The notes under the pieces: model-generated
Told to the model about the DNA's origin: nothing
The model's database searches: none
Seen by the model: only the letters and a program-made list of their open reading frames with translations
Shown: positions 1 through 6,614 of the stretch, in pieces
Position numbering within the stretch: the first letter of the stretch is position 1
Layout of the letters: each line of letters begins with the position of its first letter
From: an uncultured Verrucomicrobiota bacterium
GTDB lineage: Bacteria; Verrucomicrobiota; Verrucomicrobiae; Opitutales; Opitutaceae
Length of the DNA: 6,615 nt
Reading direction: 5' to 3'
NCBI GenBank assembly: GCA_946481225.1
Contig: CAMLNJ010000173.1
Coordinates: 1-6,615, forward strand
Position numbers and translations under genes: made by a program

Positions 1-70
1 CGGGGCGCAGGCGGATGTGTTCGAGCGGCGAAAGGGTCTTGATCGAGGCTTCGGTATAGGCGTTGGCCAT
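1..70 (-). CDS. parE: Type IIA DNA topoisomerase subunit B, ParE-like, N-terminal fragment
   Basis: Start of a gene that runs off the left edge; only the first 23 codons are present, beginning at the ATG at 70 and read leftward. The translation contains SIKTLSPLEHIRLRP, which is the segment just before the GMYIG motif of the GHKL ATPase domain in GyrB/ParE proteins. The EHIRLRP form, rather than the EAVRKRP usual in GyrB, resembles the ParE-type paralogue of Bacteroidota and Verrucomicrobiota; that subtype choice is inference from memory of the families. The full protein would be the ATPase subunit of a cytoplasmic topoisomerase that decatenates or relaxes DNA. No Shine-Dalgarno-like sequence is visible upstream of the ATG (the preceding bases are CTCTCTCC). 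It is divergent from the plus-strand gene at 319. GyrB is the main alternative. Confidence 0.75.
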   Translation of the reverse strand, partial: MANAYTEASIKTLSPLEHIRLRP

Positions 71-318
71 GGAGAGAGCAGGGAGCGGGGAGCTAGGAGA
101 TGGGAGCCGGACGAACGGAGGATGGAACGGGTGGGAGCAGGGCTCGGAGGAGAAAGAGAACGAGTAAGGGAAAGAGAACGAGGTCTCGGAAAACGGAACG
201 GGCGTCACCCTTTGACCGGAGGCGGGTGCGGCAAGCGAAAAGGCATGCGGGCCGCGAGCTGGCGGAGAAGTCGGAGGCGGGAGTTGTTTTTGCGCGGCGG
301 GCTGTGTTGGGTGGGCGG
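71..318. other. Divergent intergenic region, purine-biased, with short direct repeats
   Basis: This 248-base stretch separates the ParE-like start (minus) from the plus-strand membrane-protein gene and should carry both promoters. The plus strand is strongly purine-biased between about 71 and 200. A plus-strand reading frame stays open through it from 100, but the translation is almost entirely Arg, Gly, Glu and Lys, with no domain-like pattern, so I treat it as non-coding. The only recognisable -35-like hexamer on the plus strand is TTGACC at 212-217, and no good -10 follows it. I find no convincing promoter for the minus-strand gene either. The bases before 319 (GGTGGGCGG) are at best a weak ribosome-binding site. 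Confidence 0.6.
153..182. repeat. 12-base direct repeat, AAAGAGAACGAG, two copies
   Basis: AAAGAGAACGAG occurs exactly at 153-164 and again at 171-182, an 18-base period. A shorter shared word, GGAACGGG, flanks the pair at 124-131 and 195-202. The copies lie between divergent genes, so an operator-like or simple-sequence origin is possible. In a purine-rich tract chance duplication is also plausible, and no function is assigned. Confidence 0.4.
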
Positions 319-936
319 ATGCAAGTCCACGCACGCATCTCGAAGGAATGGCGCCGCCGCATGATCTTTCTGTTTCTGATGATCTTCGGTTCGGGCCTGT
401 GGTTCCTCTCCGACGGCTACATCATGTGGCCGAAGGAGACGAAGCGCTTCGAGGTCTACAAGGAGATGGCCGAAAAGATGATCGCGGAGGGCAAGGCGGA
501 GAACCTGAAGGATCCGGCCTTGAAGCGCGCTTGGGAACGCCACGCGGAGCAAAATGATCTGCCGCCCAAGGTGCCGAAGGAGCGCACGCCGGGCGATCTC
601 GCCGGACAGCGCTGGACGGGCTGGATCATGTTGGCGGGCGCCGGACTCTTCGCGGCCTGGGTGGCGTGGAACCACAAGCGCAGCGTGCGCGCCGAGGGAG
701 ACATCATCACCGGCGCCTCCGGCGAGACGGTGCATCTCGACTCGATCATCGGCATGGACCGCCGCAAGTGGGCGAGCAAGGGCATCGCCTATGCGATCTA
801 CGAGGAGGGCGGGAAACAAAAGCGCCTGACGCTCGACGACCACAAGTTCCTCGGCTGCGAGGCGATCATCCTCGAGGCGGAAAAGCGCATCGCGGCGCGC
901 GCGGCGGCGGCGGAGAAGCCGGAAGAAAAGGGATGA
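319..936 (+). CDS. Two-helix membrane protein of unknown function
   Basis: A 205-residue hypothetical protein; I do not recognise a named family. The N-terminus (ISKEWRRRM, basic, so probably cytoplasmic) leads into a hydrophobic helix at about residues 15-33. A charged, helical, Lys/Glu-rich segment follows (about 38-98), then a second helix at about 100-117. A soluble C-terminal domain (about 122-205) contains ETVHLDSIIGMDRRKWASKG and a later LDDHKFLGCEA. This last part has the alternating beta-strand look of a small PH-like domain and ends in an Ala/Glu-rich helix. The layout predicts both termini inside and the helical segment outside. I chose the ATG at 319 because it begins the plausible basic N-terminus. 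The open frame extends upstream to 100 but with low-complexity composition, and the ATG at 361 would leave no basic lead-in to the first helix. It is transcribed alone, divergent from the ParE-like gene and convergent with the minus-strand cluster. Confidence 0.85.
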   Translation: MQVHARISKEWRRRMIFLFLMIFGSGLWFLSDGYIMWPKETKRFEVYKEMAEKMIAEGKAENLKDPALKRAWERHAEQNDLPPKVPKERTPGDLAGQRWTGWIMLAGAGLFAAWVAWNHKRSVRAEGDIITGASGETVHLDSIIGMDRRKWASKGIAYAIYEEGGKQKRLTLDDHKFLGCEAIILEAEKRIAARAAAAEKPEEKG

Positions 937-938
937 CG

Positions 939-960
939 CGGAGTCCGCTCGGGGGCTCCG
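939..960 (+). terminator. Hairpin just after the membrane-protein stop codon, possible terminator
   Basis: CGGAGTCC (939-946) pairs with GGGCTCCG (953-960) around a six-base loop: an 8-bp stem with one U-G wobble at 944/955. It begins two bases after the TGA of the plus-strand gene. The wobble pairs only in plus-strand RNA (it would be A-C on the other strand), which favours a role for the plus gene. No T-run follows, so it is not a classical intrinsic terminator; it could protect the mRNA 3' end or act with Rho. Confidence 0.35.
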
Positions 961-972
961 GGCCTTGAGGCG

Positions 973-989
973 GCGGCGAGCGGCGCCGC
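973..989. terminator. Short GC hairpin between convergent genes
   Basis: GCGGCG (973-978) pairs with CGCCGC (984-989) around a five-base loop, seven bases beyond the stop of the minus-strand gene ending at 996. It is perfectly paired on both strands but has no adjacent T-run. In DNA this GC-rich such a 6-bp stem may be fortuitous. Confidence 0.2.
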
Positions 990-995
990 GCCGGC

Positions 996-1478
996 TCAGT
1001 GGTCGTGCCCGTGGGTGTCGTGGATGCCGTAGGCCCAGGCGGAATCGCTCCAGAGGACGCGGCCCTCGCGCTCGAGACGGAGGGAGAGCTTGTAGTGGGA
1101 ATAGGGATCGACTTCGGCGGCGCCGGGACCGAAGACGCCGAGCTCGGTATTCCACGAGAGCGTTTCCTCCCCGACGCGGCTCTTGAGGCGAAGCGTGGTG
1201 CCGGGCGCGGGCGCCGGGGCGAGGGCGGGGGCGAAATGGCCTTGATACCAGGTGAGCTCGAGCGTGTGCGGCGCGCCGTCGACGGAGAGGTCGAGGAGCA
1301 CGCCCTTGCGTGTGCCGCGGCGGGCTTCGTGGGCGCGCTCCTCCGTGAGGGCTTTGTTCACTGGGATGTAGACGAAGACGCCGGTGACGAGGAGGGCGAG
1401 GCCGGCGGCGGCCCAGCGTTTCCAGTCGCGGCGGGCGGAGGGCTGCACGAGGACGGGTTCGTCGGAAAACTGGCTCAT
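996..1478 (-). CDS. Single-pass membrane-anchored protein with histidine-rich tail, unknown function
   Basis: A 160-residue protein I cannot assign to a family. The short N-terminus carries a basic patch (RRDWKRW, about 17-22) directly before one hydrophobic helix (about 22-40), so the remainder should lie in the periplasm. That portion begins with a charged stretch (TEERAHEARRGTRKG). It then looks beta-rich (VLLDLSVDGAPHTLELTWYQ), has an Ala/Pro linker at about 82-92 (FAPALAPAPAPG), and continues with further strands around LRLKSRVGEETLSWN and HYKLSLRLEREGRVLWSDS. It ends HDTHGHDH, four histidines in the last eight residues, which suggests but does not prove metal binding. I prefer the ATG at 1478 to an in-frame TTG two codons upstream. 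No clear ribosome-binding site is seen. It follows the sugar kinase by 30 bases on the same strand and is probably co-transcribed as the last gene of the cluster. Confidence 0.8.
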   Translation of the reverse strand: MSQFSDEPVLVQPSARRDWKRWAAAGLALLVTGVFVYIPVNKALTEERAHEARRGTRKGVLLDLSVDGAPHTLELTWYQGHFAPALAPAPAPGTTLRLKSRVGEETLSWNTELGVFGPGAAEVDPYSHYKLSLRLEREGRVLWSDSAWAYGIHDTHGHDH

Positions 1479-1508
1479 GGGCAAGGGAGGCGGAGACTGA
1501 AGCGGGGT

Positions 1509-2480
1509 CTAGCCGAAGGGCAAGGCGCGCAGCGAGTCGACTTCGGGCGCAAAGGCGAGGGCGGGCCAGGCGCCGGGGCGGGTGCAGGCGAGGGCGCCGG
1601 CGGCGGAGGCCAGCCGGAGGATGTCGGCCAACGCGAGGCCGCGCGCGACGCCGAGGGCGTAGGCGCCGTGGAAGGCGTCGCCGGCGCCCGTTGAATCCAC
1701 CGCCCGGATACGAAACGCGGCGAGGACGCCCGAGGCGCCGGGGGAGCTCCAGACGAGCCCCCGCGGCCCGAGGGTGACGACGAGGACGGCGTCGGGGCGG
1801 GCGAGGAGGGCGGCGCGACGGTCCGCGGCCGGGGCGGTCGCGGGATCGAGCCCGCCGAGGGCGGAGCGGGCGCAGGCTTCGCTGGCCACGAGGTGGTCCG
1901 CGTGGCGAGCCAGCGCGCGGACGGACTCGCTCCACGAGCCGGCGTCGACCACAAGGGGAGCGTCCAGCGCGCGGGCGCGGGCGACGACGGCCTCGTTCCA
2001 TTCCGGCCGGTGCCCGTCCGCGAGCAGCACGCGGGAGGCGGGAAAACGAGGGCACCCGAGGCCTTCGGCCGCGTCGGCTTGCATTACCTCGCGGGTGACG
2101 CGATCCGGTGGGACGGGCCGGTGGGAAAGAACGGCGCGGGCGGCGTCGGGTTTGACCAGGATGGCGGCGAGCGGGGTCTCGAAGCCGGGGATGGGGACGA
2201 GCGCGGAGGTGTCGACGCCTTCGGTGGAAAAGGCGCGGCGGAGGAGCGGGACGAAGGGATCGAGGGTTTCGTCGCCGAGGAGGCCGGCGAAGGCGGCGCG
2301 CCCGCCGAGGCGGGCGATCTGGGCGGCGGCGACGGCGGCCGGCCCGCCCGGGGCGACGAGGCGCGAGGTGGCGCGAAGTTTTTCGTCGGGCCCCGGGTGG
2401 TGCGGCACCGAGAGGACGAGGTCGACGCAGACCAGGCCGACGCAGAGGACATCGTGCGGAGCGGAGAGAGGGGCGGACAT
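1509..2480 (-). CDS. PfkB/ribokinase-family carbohydrate kinase
   Basis: A 323-residue cytoplasmic kinase expected to transfer phosphate from ATP to a sugar or related hydroxyl substrate; length and motif order fit the PfkB family. The first strand and substrate-binding aspartate region read VLCVGLVCVDLVLSV (11-25). The glycine-rich signature is APGGPAAVAAAQIARLGG (43-60). VVTLGPRGLVW (234-244) is the usual strand before the ATP site. PfkB signature 2 is VDSTGAGDAFHGAYALG (261-277), where Asp268 should be the catalytic base and GAG the anion hole. The asparagine often found in signature 1 (GG-x-AAN) is absent here. The FHGA after the catalytic Asp recalls the ketohexokinase/YihV side of the family, but the substrate cannot be read from the sequence. 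The ATG at 2480 begins the first recognisable strand; the frame is open to 2942, but that extension is Pro/Ser/Arg-rich shadow of the protease gene. It sits 43 bases after the protease stop and 30 before the next start. Confidence 0.93.
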   Translation of the reverse strand: MSAPLSAPHDVLCVGLVCVDLVLSVPHHPGPDEKLRATSRLVAPGGPAAVAAAQIARLGGRAAFAGLLGDETLDPFVPLLRRAFSTEGVDTSALVPIPGFETPLAAILVKPDAARAVLSHRPVPPDRVTREVMQADAAEGLGCPRFPASRVLLADGHRPEWNEAVVARARALDAPLVVDAGSWSESVRALARHADHLVASEACARSALGGLDPATAPAADRRAALLARPDAVLVVTLGPRGLVWSSPGASGVLAAFRIRAVDSTGAGDAFHGAYALGVARGLALADILRLASAAGALACTRPGAWPALAFAPEVDSLRALPFG

Positions 2481-2523
2481 CGTATCGTCGAAGGTCGGGC
2501 TGCCGGGCGGGCGGAAGAGCGGC

Positions 2524-5500
2524 TCAATCCGCCGCGGGTTTGAGCACAAACATGAGGGACCGCGGCGGCGTGCCGACCGCGCCGGGGGCGAAGGCGAAGC
2601 CGAGGGCGCGCGGAGGCTCGGCGGCGGGGAGAACGACGGCGCGGATGCGCGCGGTGCGCGGTGCGGGGACGGGCTCGGCGCAGGCGCCGGTGATGCGGCC
2701 GGTGTCCGCCGCGAAAGCGAGGGAGAGTTTCGGGGAGTTGGGAGGCGCGACGGAAAACGTGTTTTTCGCGGACACGGTGACGATGGCGTCCAGGCGTGCG
2801 GCCTGATCGAGCGAGGCGGCGTCGGTCGACCATGCCGCTTCCACTTCGTTCGCTTCGGACGAGAGTCCGAGGATGCGGGAGCCGGCGGCGGGTTTGACGT
2901 GGCGGCCGCCCCCGGTGACGGACGCGAGCGCGAGCGGGCCAAAGCCTTCGGGGAGGGCGAGCGCGGGCGCGGGTTTGCGCAGCCACTCGACGAAGACGCC
3001 CGCCGGGAGGCCGGGGTTGGCCGAGGACGGGGCGGGCAGATCGATCAGAAACGACCCCGAGGCGCCCGCGTAGGGGATGCAGGCGAGCAGCGCGCCGTCA
3101 TCGGTGAGCGGACCGGCGCCGGCGAGCGCGGGGGACCCGTCGGCGGGTTCGAGGAGCCAGCGGGCGCGTCCGTCCGCGGTGATGTTGAGCGTGAGAATCG
3201 TCGCGCCGATCGGGAGGTCTCTCTGGTCGGCCGGGAGAAACGCGGCGGTGCTTCGACCGGCGTAGGCGGAGGCGGGATGGGTCGAGGCTTTCCAGGAGGA
3301 GCGCGCGCCGCCTATCGAGGCGCGCGCTCCCGCTTCGGGGTCGGCGGCCGGCCCCAGTTCGCCTGCGAGGCCGGCGTCGGCGGCGGATTTCGAGAGGCGG
3401 AGAACGAGGCGGAGGGCGGATTTGGCGACGGCGATGTCGAGCAGCGCGTCTTCGGTGGGCGTGGGGCCGTCGAGGAGGCCGGAGAAGGCGTGGGCGGTTT
3501 TGCCGAGGACGAGGCGGCCGGTGGCGGCGCCGTTCGCGTTGACGGTGAGGGAGAGCGAGCCGCCGAGGTCGGCGTTGAGCGTCGGGTCCCGGGAGACGAG
3601 CGCGACGTAGTTGCCGACGAGCGCGGCGTCGAGCGGCGGGATGTCGAGGACGACCGGTATGCAGGCGACCGTCCCGTCGGCGTCGACGGCGGTGAAGGTG
3701 ACACGGTATTGCCCGGGCTTGGTCGGCCGGCCGCCGAGCAGGCCGGTGGCGGGGTCGAGGCGGAGGCCGGGTGGAAGGGCGGTGGATCGCCAGAGCGCGG
3801 CGTTTTCGCCCAGGCGGTCGGCCAGGCCGAGGGCCGCGGTAGTGCCCACTCGGATACCGATCGTCGCGCGCGGGGAGTCGTCGATGGCGACCTTGGCGGA
3901 GATGCTGGCGGAGCCGAGGGGATTGGTGGCGGTGCAGACGTAGGTCCCTGCGGTTTTGGCGGAGACCTTGGCCAGGACGAGGCTTGCCCCGGTGGCGCCG
4001 GGGATGGGCGCGCCGTTGCGCGACCATTGGTAGTCGAGGTTGCCGCCGGAGAACCGCGAGACGAGGGTGAGCGTGGAGCCCGTGGCCAGGGTCTGATCGG
4101 GGGGCGCGTCGACTTTGGCGGGAGGAGCGAGTTTCGTTCCGTGGAGGGTGAGCCGGGCGGAGCGGAGGATGCCGGCGTGGCCGCGTAGGGCGTCGCGGAC
4201 GCGGAGGGTCCAGCGATTCGCGGGCGTCGAGGGGAGCGAGGAGGCTTCGCCCCAGTGGCGGACGCTGGTAAACGGGTAGGCGGTGTAGTCGGCGCCGAGG
4301 CTCGGGTCGGAGTGGTCCAGGCCGGCCATCCGGGTCGTGGCCCGGGTGAAGCGGCTGATGGTGCCTTCCGGGGACGCGAGGGTGATTTCGAGGTCTCCGC
4401 GGTAGGGGTGCGTGATGTCGAGGGTGAGGACGGCGTGTTCCACGCGGAGGACCGGCGCGTCGTCGGGCGTCGCGAAGGCGAGGGTGATGGCGGAGGCGGT
4501 GTCGTCCGGGATGGGGAAGGCGTTGTCGTTTTCCGGGAGGGCGGTGAGCGAGAGTTCCGGCCCGAGGGGTTCCCAGCCGGGGAGAAGGGCCAGGGCGTCG
4601 GCCGCGTTGACGAGTCCGCCGCCGAGGCGGGGATGGTGCTTGATCGGGTGAACGCGGTCGCCGGCGGGGCGGGTCGCCCAGTCGGGGCTGGTGGATTGGA
4701 GCCGGGTGGAGGAGCGGAGGAATATCTCCTTCACGTCGCGCCAGCCGAGATCGGGTCGTTTGGAAAGCAGGAGTGCCGCGACGCCGGCGGCGACGGGGGT
4801 CGCGGCGGAGGTGCCGATGAAGGCCTTGGTGAACGAGATGTCGGCGAAATAGTCGCCGGAGTAGCCGTAGGCGGAGGAGTTGTAGCCTTCGTCGCCAGAC
4901 CGGTCGGTGGTCGCGAGGCCGACGCGCGCGGAGCCGGGGGCGGCCACGACGAGATGGGGGCCGCCTTCGCTGAAGGAGGCGGGCAGGCCCGTGTGGGTGA
5001 GCGCGGCGACGGGGATGACCGGGCGCGCGGACGAATAGCCGTCGAGGCAGCCTTGGTCGCCGCCGGCCTGGCCGTTGCCGGCGGCCCAGAAATAGAGGGT
5101 GCCGAGCCCGCCGCGTCCGGTGGCGACGCCGTCGGAGACCGACGCGAGCCAGAGCGGATCCGCCGGGTGGAGATCGGGATCGATGCCGTCGCGCGAATCG
5201 GCGTCGGGCGGTCCCCACGAGTTGTTTTTTATGAAGATGGCGTCGTTGCGCCACGCCATCGCGTCCGCATCCTCGGCCGGGTCGCTGGGCGCGGCGATCA
5301 GGCGCAAGGCGGCGAGCGTGGCGGAGGGGGCGGCGCCGGCGACGCCGAAGGCGTTGTTGCCGCGGGCCGCCGCGAGGCCGGCGACGGCGGTGCCGTGGTC
5401 GTCGTAGGCAGGATAGGTTTCGCCGTCGATTTCGACCTCGTGGTCTTCGGCGGCGGGCGTGGAGTCGTCGTCGTTCCAGTCGTGGCCGAGGCCGCCATCG

Positions 5501-6357
5501 AGCGCGTCGACTAGATCGGGGTGGCGGAGGTCGACGCCGTCGTCGATCACGCCGATGGTGACGCCCGCGCCGGTGGAATCGTCCCAGGCGGGGACGGCGC
5601 GGATGTCGACGCCGGATTTGCCGCCCTGCTGGCCGGTGTTGCGCAGGTGCCACTGGTCCTTGAAGAGCGGGTCGTTCGGGACCAACCGCGGAAAGTGTTG
5701 GCGCGCGAGGAGCGGCCGGGCGGAGCGGACGCCGGGAAAAACGATCGCCGCGGCGGCGGCGCGCAAGGGCTGGGCGGGATCGCCGACGATCTTCGCGATG
5801 GCGTGATCGGGCGCGTAGGCGGGGCGCGTCCAGGCGAGGATGCCGAGATCGGGGCGGGGCGCGGGAGAGGCGGCCTCCGCCGAGGCGAGCGCCACCTCGA
5901 TGCGCGGCCCCACGATGCGGCGGGTGCGGGCGTTGCGGGGAGCGCCGACGGGATAGACGACTAGCCGCGGATCCGGCTCGGGGCGCGAGGCGGCTTCCCG
6001 GATCAGGGCGGCGAGGTCGGGTTGTTTCGGGATGGCGGCGAGCCGGCGTTTCGCGGGCAGGGTGGAAAGATAAAGTTCGTCGAGCGCGACGTGGTAGGCG
6101 CGCCGGACGCCACGGCCGTCGTCGAGAAGGAAAACGGTGTCGGCGGGCGGCGCCGCCGACCCGGCGGATGCGGCGAGCGAGGCGGTGTGGGCGAGGGCGG
6201 GTGAAGGGGCGGCGGCGGTCGGCGCGGGGCGGGACGGCGGGACGGCCGGTCGGAAAAGCCCTTGCGCCAGCCAGAGCGCGAGCGCCGCCAGAGGCGGGCC
6301 GGCGAAACGCATGCGAGAGCGGGCCCGGGAGGCGGGGCCGGAACGGCGGGGCTTCAT
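2524..6357 (-). CDS. Kexin/furin-like subtilase (S8B) with P-domain, Ig-like and C-terminal beta modules
   Basis: A 1277-residue secreted or membrane-anchored serine endopeptidase. Residues 1-19 are basic and 20-36 hydrophobic (signal or anchor), followed by a Pro/Ala linker. A propeptide-like part (about 72-224) precedes PNDPLFKDQWHLRNTGQ (227-243), the typical start of a kexin-type catalytic domain (about 226-592). The triad is Asp272 (VIDDGVD), His321 (DDHGTAVAG) and Ser517 (IGTSAATPVAAG), with oxyanion Asn428 (AAGNG). NNSWGPPD (378-385) and CLDGYSSARPVIPVAALTH (437-455) are hallmarks of the proprotein-convertase branch. A P-domain follows (about 601-740; ITHPYRGDLEITLASPEGT, then WGEASS). 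Next come an Ig-like domain (about 745-826; YQW, AGTYVC) and a putative-Ig domain (about 832-906; LPPGLRLDPATG). About 370 beta-rich residues of the kind common in Opitutaceae surface proteins complete the chain. No PEP-CTERM, LPXTG or C-terminal helix is seen. The ATG at 6357 overlaps the upstream stop as ATGA; ATG 6312 (residue 16) would give a more compact signal peptide. Substrate unknown. Confidence 0.93.
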   Translation of the reverse strand: MKPRRSGPASRARSRMRFAGPPLAALALWLAQGLFRPAVPPSRPAPTAAAPSPALAHTASLAASAGSAAPPADTVFLLDDGRGVRRAYHVALDELYLSTLPAKRRLAAIPKQPDLAALIREAASRPEPDPRLVVYPVGAPRNARTRRIVGPRIEVALASAEAASPAPRPDLGILAWTRPAYAPDHAIAKIVGDPAQPLRAAAAAIVFPGVRSARPLLARQHFPRLVPNDPLFKDQWHLRNTGQQGGKSGVDIRAVPAWDDSTGAGVTIGVIDDGVDLRHPDLVDALDGGLGHDWNDDDSTPAAEDHEVEIDGETYPAYDDHGTAVAGLAAARGNNAFGVAGAAPSATLAALRLIAAPSDPAEDADAMAWRNDAIFIKNNSWGPPDADSRDGIDPDLHPADPLWLASVSDGVATGRGGLGTLYFWAAGNGQAGGDQGCLDGYSSARPVIPVAALTHTGLPASFSEGGPHLVVAAPGSARVGLATTDRSGDEGYNSSAYGYSGDYFADISFTKAFIGTSAATPVAAGVAALLLSKRPDLGWRDVKEIFLRSSTRLQSTSPDWATRPAGDRVHPIKHHPRLGGGLVNAADALALLPGWEPLGPELSLTALPENDNAFPIPDDTASAITLAFATPDDAPVLRVEHAVLTLDITHPYRGDLEITLASPEGTISRFTRATTRMAGLDHSDPSLGADYTAYPFTSVRHWGEASSLPSTPANRWTLRVRDALRGHAGILRSARLTLHGTKLAPPAKVDAPPDQTLATGSTLTLVSRFSGGNLDYQWSRNGAPIPGATGASLVLAKVSAKTAGTYVCTATNPLGSASISAKVAIDDSPRATIGIRVGTTAALGLADRLGENAALWRSTALPPGLRLDPATGLLGGRPTKPGQYRVTFTAVDADGTVACIPVVLDIPPLDAALVGNYVALVSRDPTLNADLGGSLSLTVNANGAATGRLVLGKTAHAFSGLLDGPTPTEDALLDIAVAKSALRLVLRLSKSAADAGLAGELGPAADPEAGARASIGGARSSWKASTHPASAYAGRSTAAFLPADQRDLPIGATILTLNITADGRARWLLEPADGSPALAGAGPLTDDGALLACIPYAGASGSFLIDLPAPSSANPGLPAGVFVEWLRKPAPALALPEGFGPLALASVTGGGRHVKPAAGSRILGLSSEANEVEAAWSTDAASLDQAARLDAIVTVSAKNTFSVAPPNSPKLSLAFAADTGRITGACAEPVPAPRTARIRAVVLPAAEPPRALGFAFAPGAVGTPPRSLMFVLKPAAD

Positions 6358-6614
6358 CCCAGCAGGGCCTCGTCGCAAAAGGCGAGGAGACGGGCACGCA
6401 GCGGGCGCGCGCGCTCGGCGAAGGCCCGCTGCGCGCGTTCGTAGTCGGCGCGGCCTTCCGGGGTCTCGATCCGCACGGGCGCGAAGCCGAGCGCGGCGAG
6501 GTCGTAGGGGCTGGCGCGCATGTCGAGCTCGCGGATGTCGCGCGCGAGTTCGAAGCAGTCGGCGACGAGTTCGGCGGGCGCGAGCGGGGCGAGTTTGTAG
6601 GCCCACTTGTAGAG
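6354..6614 (-). CDS. C-terminal fragment, probable 3-methyladenine DNA glycosylase-like protein
   Basis: The last 86 codons of a gene that enters from the right edge, in frame from 6614 to the TGA at 6356-6354. The translation contains LYKWAYKLAPLAPAELVADC, RDIRELDMRASPYDL, RIETPEGRADYERAQRAFAE and a final LRARLLAFCDEALLG. I recall these signatures from the C-terminus of a bacterial family, common in Actinobacteria and Verrucomicrobiota, annotated as 3-methyladenine DNA glycosylase. That is memory of database naming, and whether the family truly has the activity is uncertain. The evidence that it is coding is firm: the residue pattern is protein-like, whereas the overlapping frame that continues the protease ORF to 6606 is Arg/Ala/Pro-only. 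Its stop overlaps the protease start by four bases (ATGA), implying translational coupling. Confidence 0.75.
   Translation of the reverse strand, partial: LYKWAYKLAPLAPAELVADCFELARDIRELDMRASPYDLAALGFAPVRIETPEGRADYERAQRAFAERARPLRARLLAFCDEALLG

Noticed and set aside
212..240. TTGACC as a plus-strand -35 element
   Set aside because: No -10-like hexamer lies 16-18 bases downstream (GCGAAA is the nearest), so it is not listed as a promoter.
100..318. Upstream in-frame extension of the two-helix membrane protein
   Set aside because: The 73 extra residues are low-complexity Arg/Lys/Gly/Glu, and the natural basic lead-in to the first helix begins at the ATG at 319.
999..1694. 231-codon open frame on the plus strand
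   Set aside because: Antisense to the membrane-anchored protein and the kinase end; Gly/Glu/Val-rich shadow.
205..2055. 616-codon open frame on the minus strand
   Set aside because: It crosses three better-supported genes on both strands and is Arg/Pro/Ala-rich without motifs.
2481..2942. Upstream in-frame extension of the sugar kinase
   Set aside because: It overlaps the end of the protease gene and is Pro/Ser/Arg-rich; PfkB proteins begin close to the first strand, which fits the ATG at 2480.
1774..4188. 804-codon open frame on the plus strand
   Set aside because: It lies antisense to the sugar kinase and protease; the translation is Gly/Arg/Glu/Ala-rich with no domain pattern, as expected of a shadow in high-GC DNA.
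4255..5514. 419-codon open frame on the plus strand
   Set aside because: Antisense to the protease catalytic domain; Gly/Val/Glu-rich shadow without recognisable structure.
3098..6397. 1099-codon open frame on the minus strand in another frame of the protease
   Set aside because: Almost entirely Arg and Pro; the overlapping protease frame has clear catalytic motifs.
6358..6606. Upstream in-frame extension of the protease to a GTG
   Set aside because: The 83 extra residues are Arg/Ala/Pro-rich, whereas another frame over the same bases encodes the protein-like C-terminus of the upstream gene.
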